This document shows positions 63,894 to 64,000 of a DNA stretch of 64,000 nucleotides, one piece after another (within the stretch, counting starts at the first letter, position 1; every line of letters starts with the position of its first letter). The notes under the pieces are model-generated. The model was not told the origin of the DNA. It worked only from the letters and a program-made list of their open reading frames with translations, and made no database searches. The stretch is taken from positions 166,686,437-166,750,436 of the forward strand of contig NC_135715.1 of NCBI RefSeq assembly GCF_964656455.1, given 5' to 3'. Source of the stretch: Halichoerus grypus (taxonomy: Eukaryota; Chordata; Mammalia; Carnivora; Phocidae). The position numbers and the translations under genes were made by a program.

Positions 63894-64000
63894 AGATACA
63901 TTTTGGGTCACTTTAAAAGATTTTCTCTCAGCGTCTAACTTTGTTTTTGAGAACCAACCAAATGTTCCTTCCTCAAAACTACAGAGATCAGCATGTAGCT
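63894..64000. other. Downstream flank of PTH2R
   Basis: The last roughly 100 bases after the presumed cleavage site. No feature seen. Confidence 0.5.

Noticed and set aside
1..64000. CRISPR arrays, operons or phage-like systems
   Set aside because: The sequence is mammalian: interrupted exons, SINEs and L1s. Repeats present are retroelements and microsatellites, with no regular repeat-spacer structure.

Overview
This is a stretch of mammalian nuclear DNA. It carries most of one protein-coding gene, PTH2R (parathyroid hormone 2 receptor, the TIP39/PTH2-responsive class B G-protein-coupled receptor), on the + strand. Twelve coding exons lie between 4581 and 63057, all with AG/GT borders and matching phases. 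They join into an open frame of 525 codons plus stop. Adding a 25-residue signal-peptide exon, as in human PTH2R, gives the family length of 550 residues. That first exon lies upstream and is not in the window. The 3' UTR and probable poly(A) signal (63871) are present. No second gene was found.

The organism is a carnivoran. About 34 tRNA-Lys-derived CAN SINEs sit in both orientations, most with target-site duplications. Their long CT-rich 3' region and (AAATAA)n tail look like the arctoid type (bears, seals, mustelids) rather than the young dog or cat types. Carnivoran L1 3' ends and older mammalian repeats (L2, MIR, MER5, MLT1-like LTRs, ancient L1) fill much of the rest.

Layout. 1-4580: end of intron 1, with an old antisense L1 broken by two SINEs. 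4581-4683: exon 2. 4684-11676: intron 2, with a nested L1/SINE insertion, a duplicated block (about 7660-8010 and 10665-11025) and an MLT1-like LTR. 11677-12015: exons 3 and 4 around a 106-bp intron. 12016-21165: intron 4, with L1 copies in both orientations. 21166-27043: exons 5-7 (TM1 to TM4). 27044-35251: intron 7, with three related solo LTRs and then 4.6 kb with almost no recognisable repeats. 35252-35312: exon 8. Introns 8 and 9 (35313-52619, interrupted by exon 9) are SINE-dense and include a CpG-rich antisense LTR and an octamer-bearing repeat. 52620-59906: exon 10, intron 10 and exon 11. 61357-63057: exons 12 and 13. 63058 to the end: 3' UTR and downstream flank.

The coding parts form one receptor: an N-terminal hormone-binding domain with six cysteines (exons 2-4), a seven-helix bundle (exons 5-12) and a cytoplasmic tail (exon 13). 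The window holds no sign of an undescribed multi-gene system. The observations of interest are a possible extra N-glycosylation site in extracellular loop 1, the local duplication, the LTR cluster, the octamer repeat pair and several repeat-birth events.
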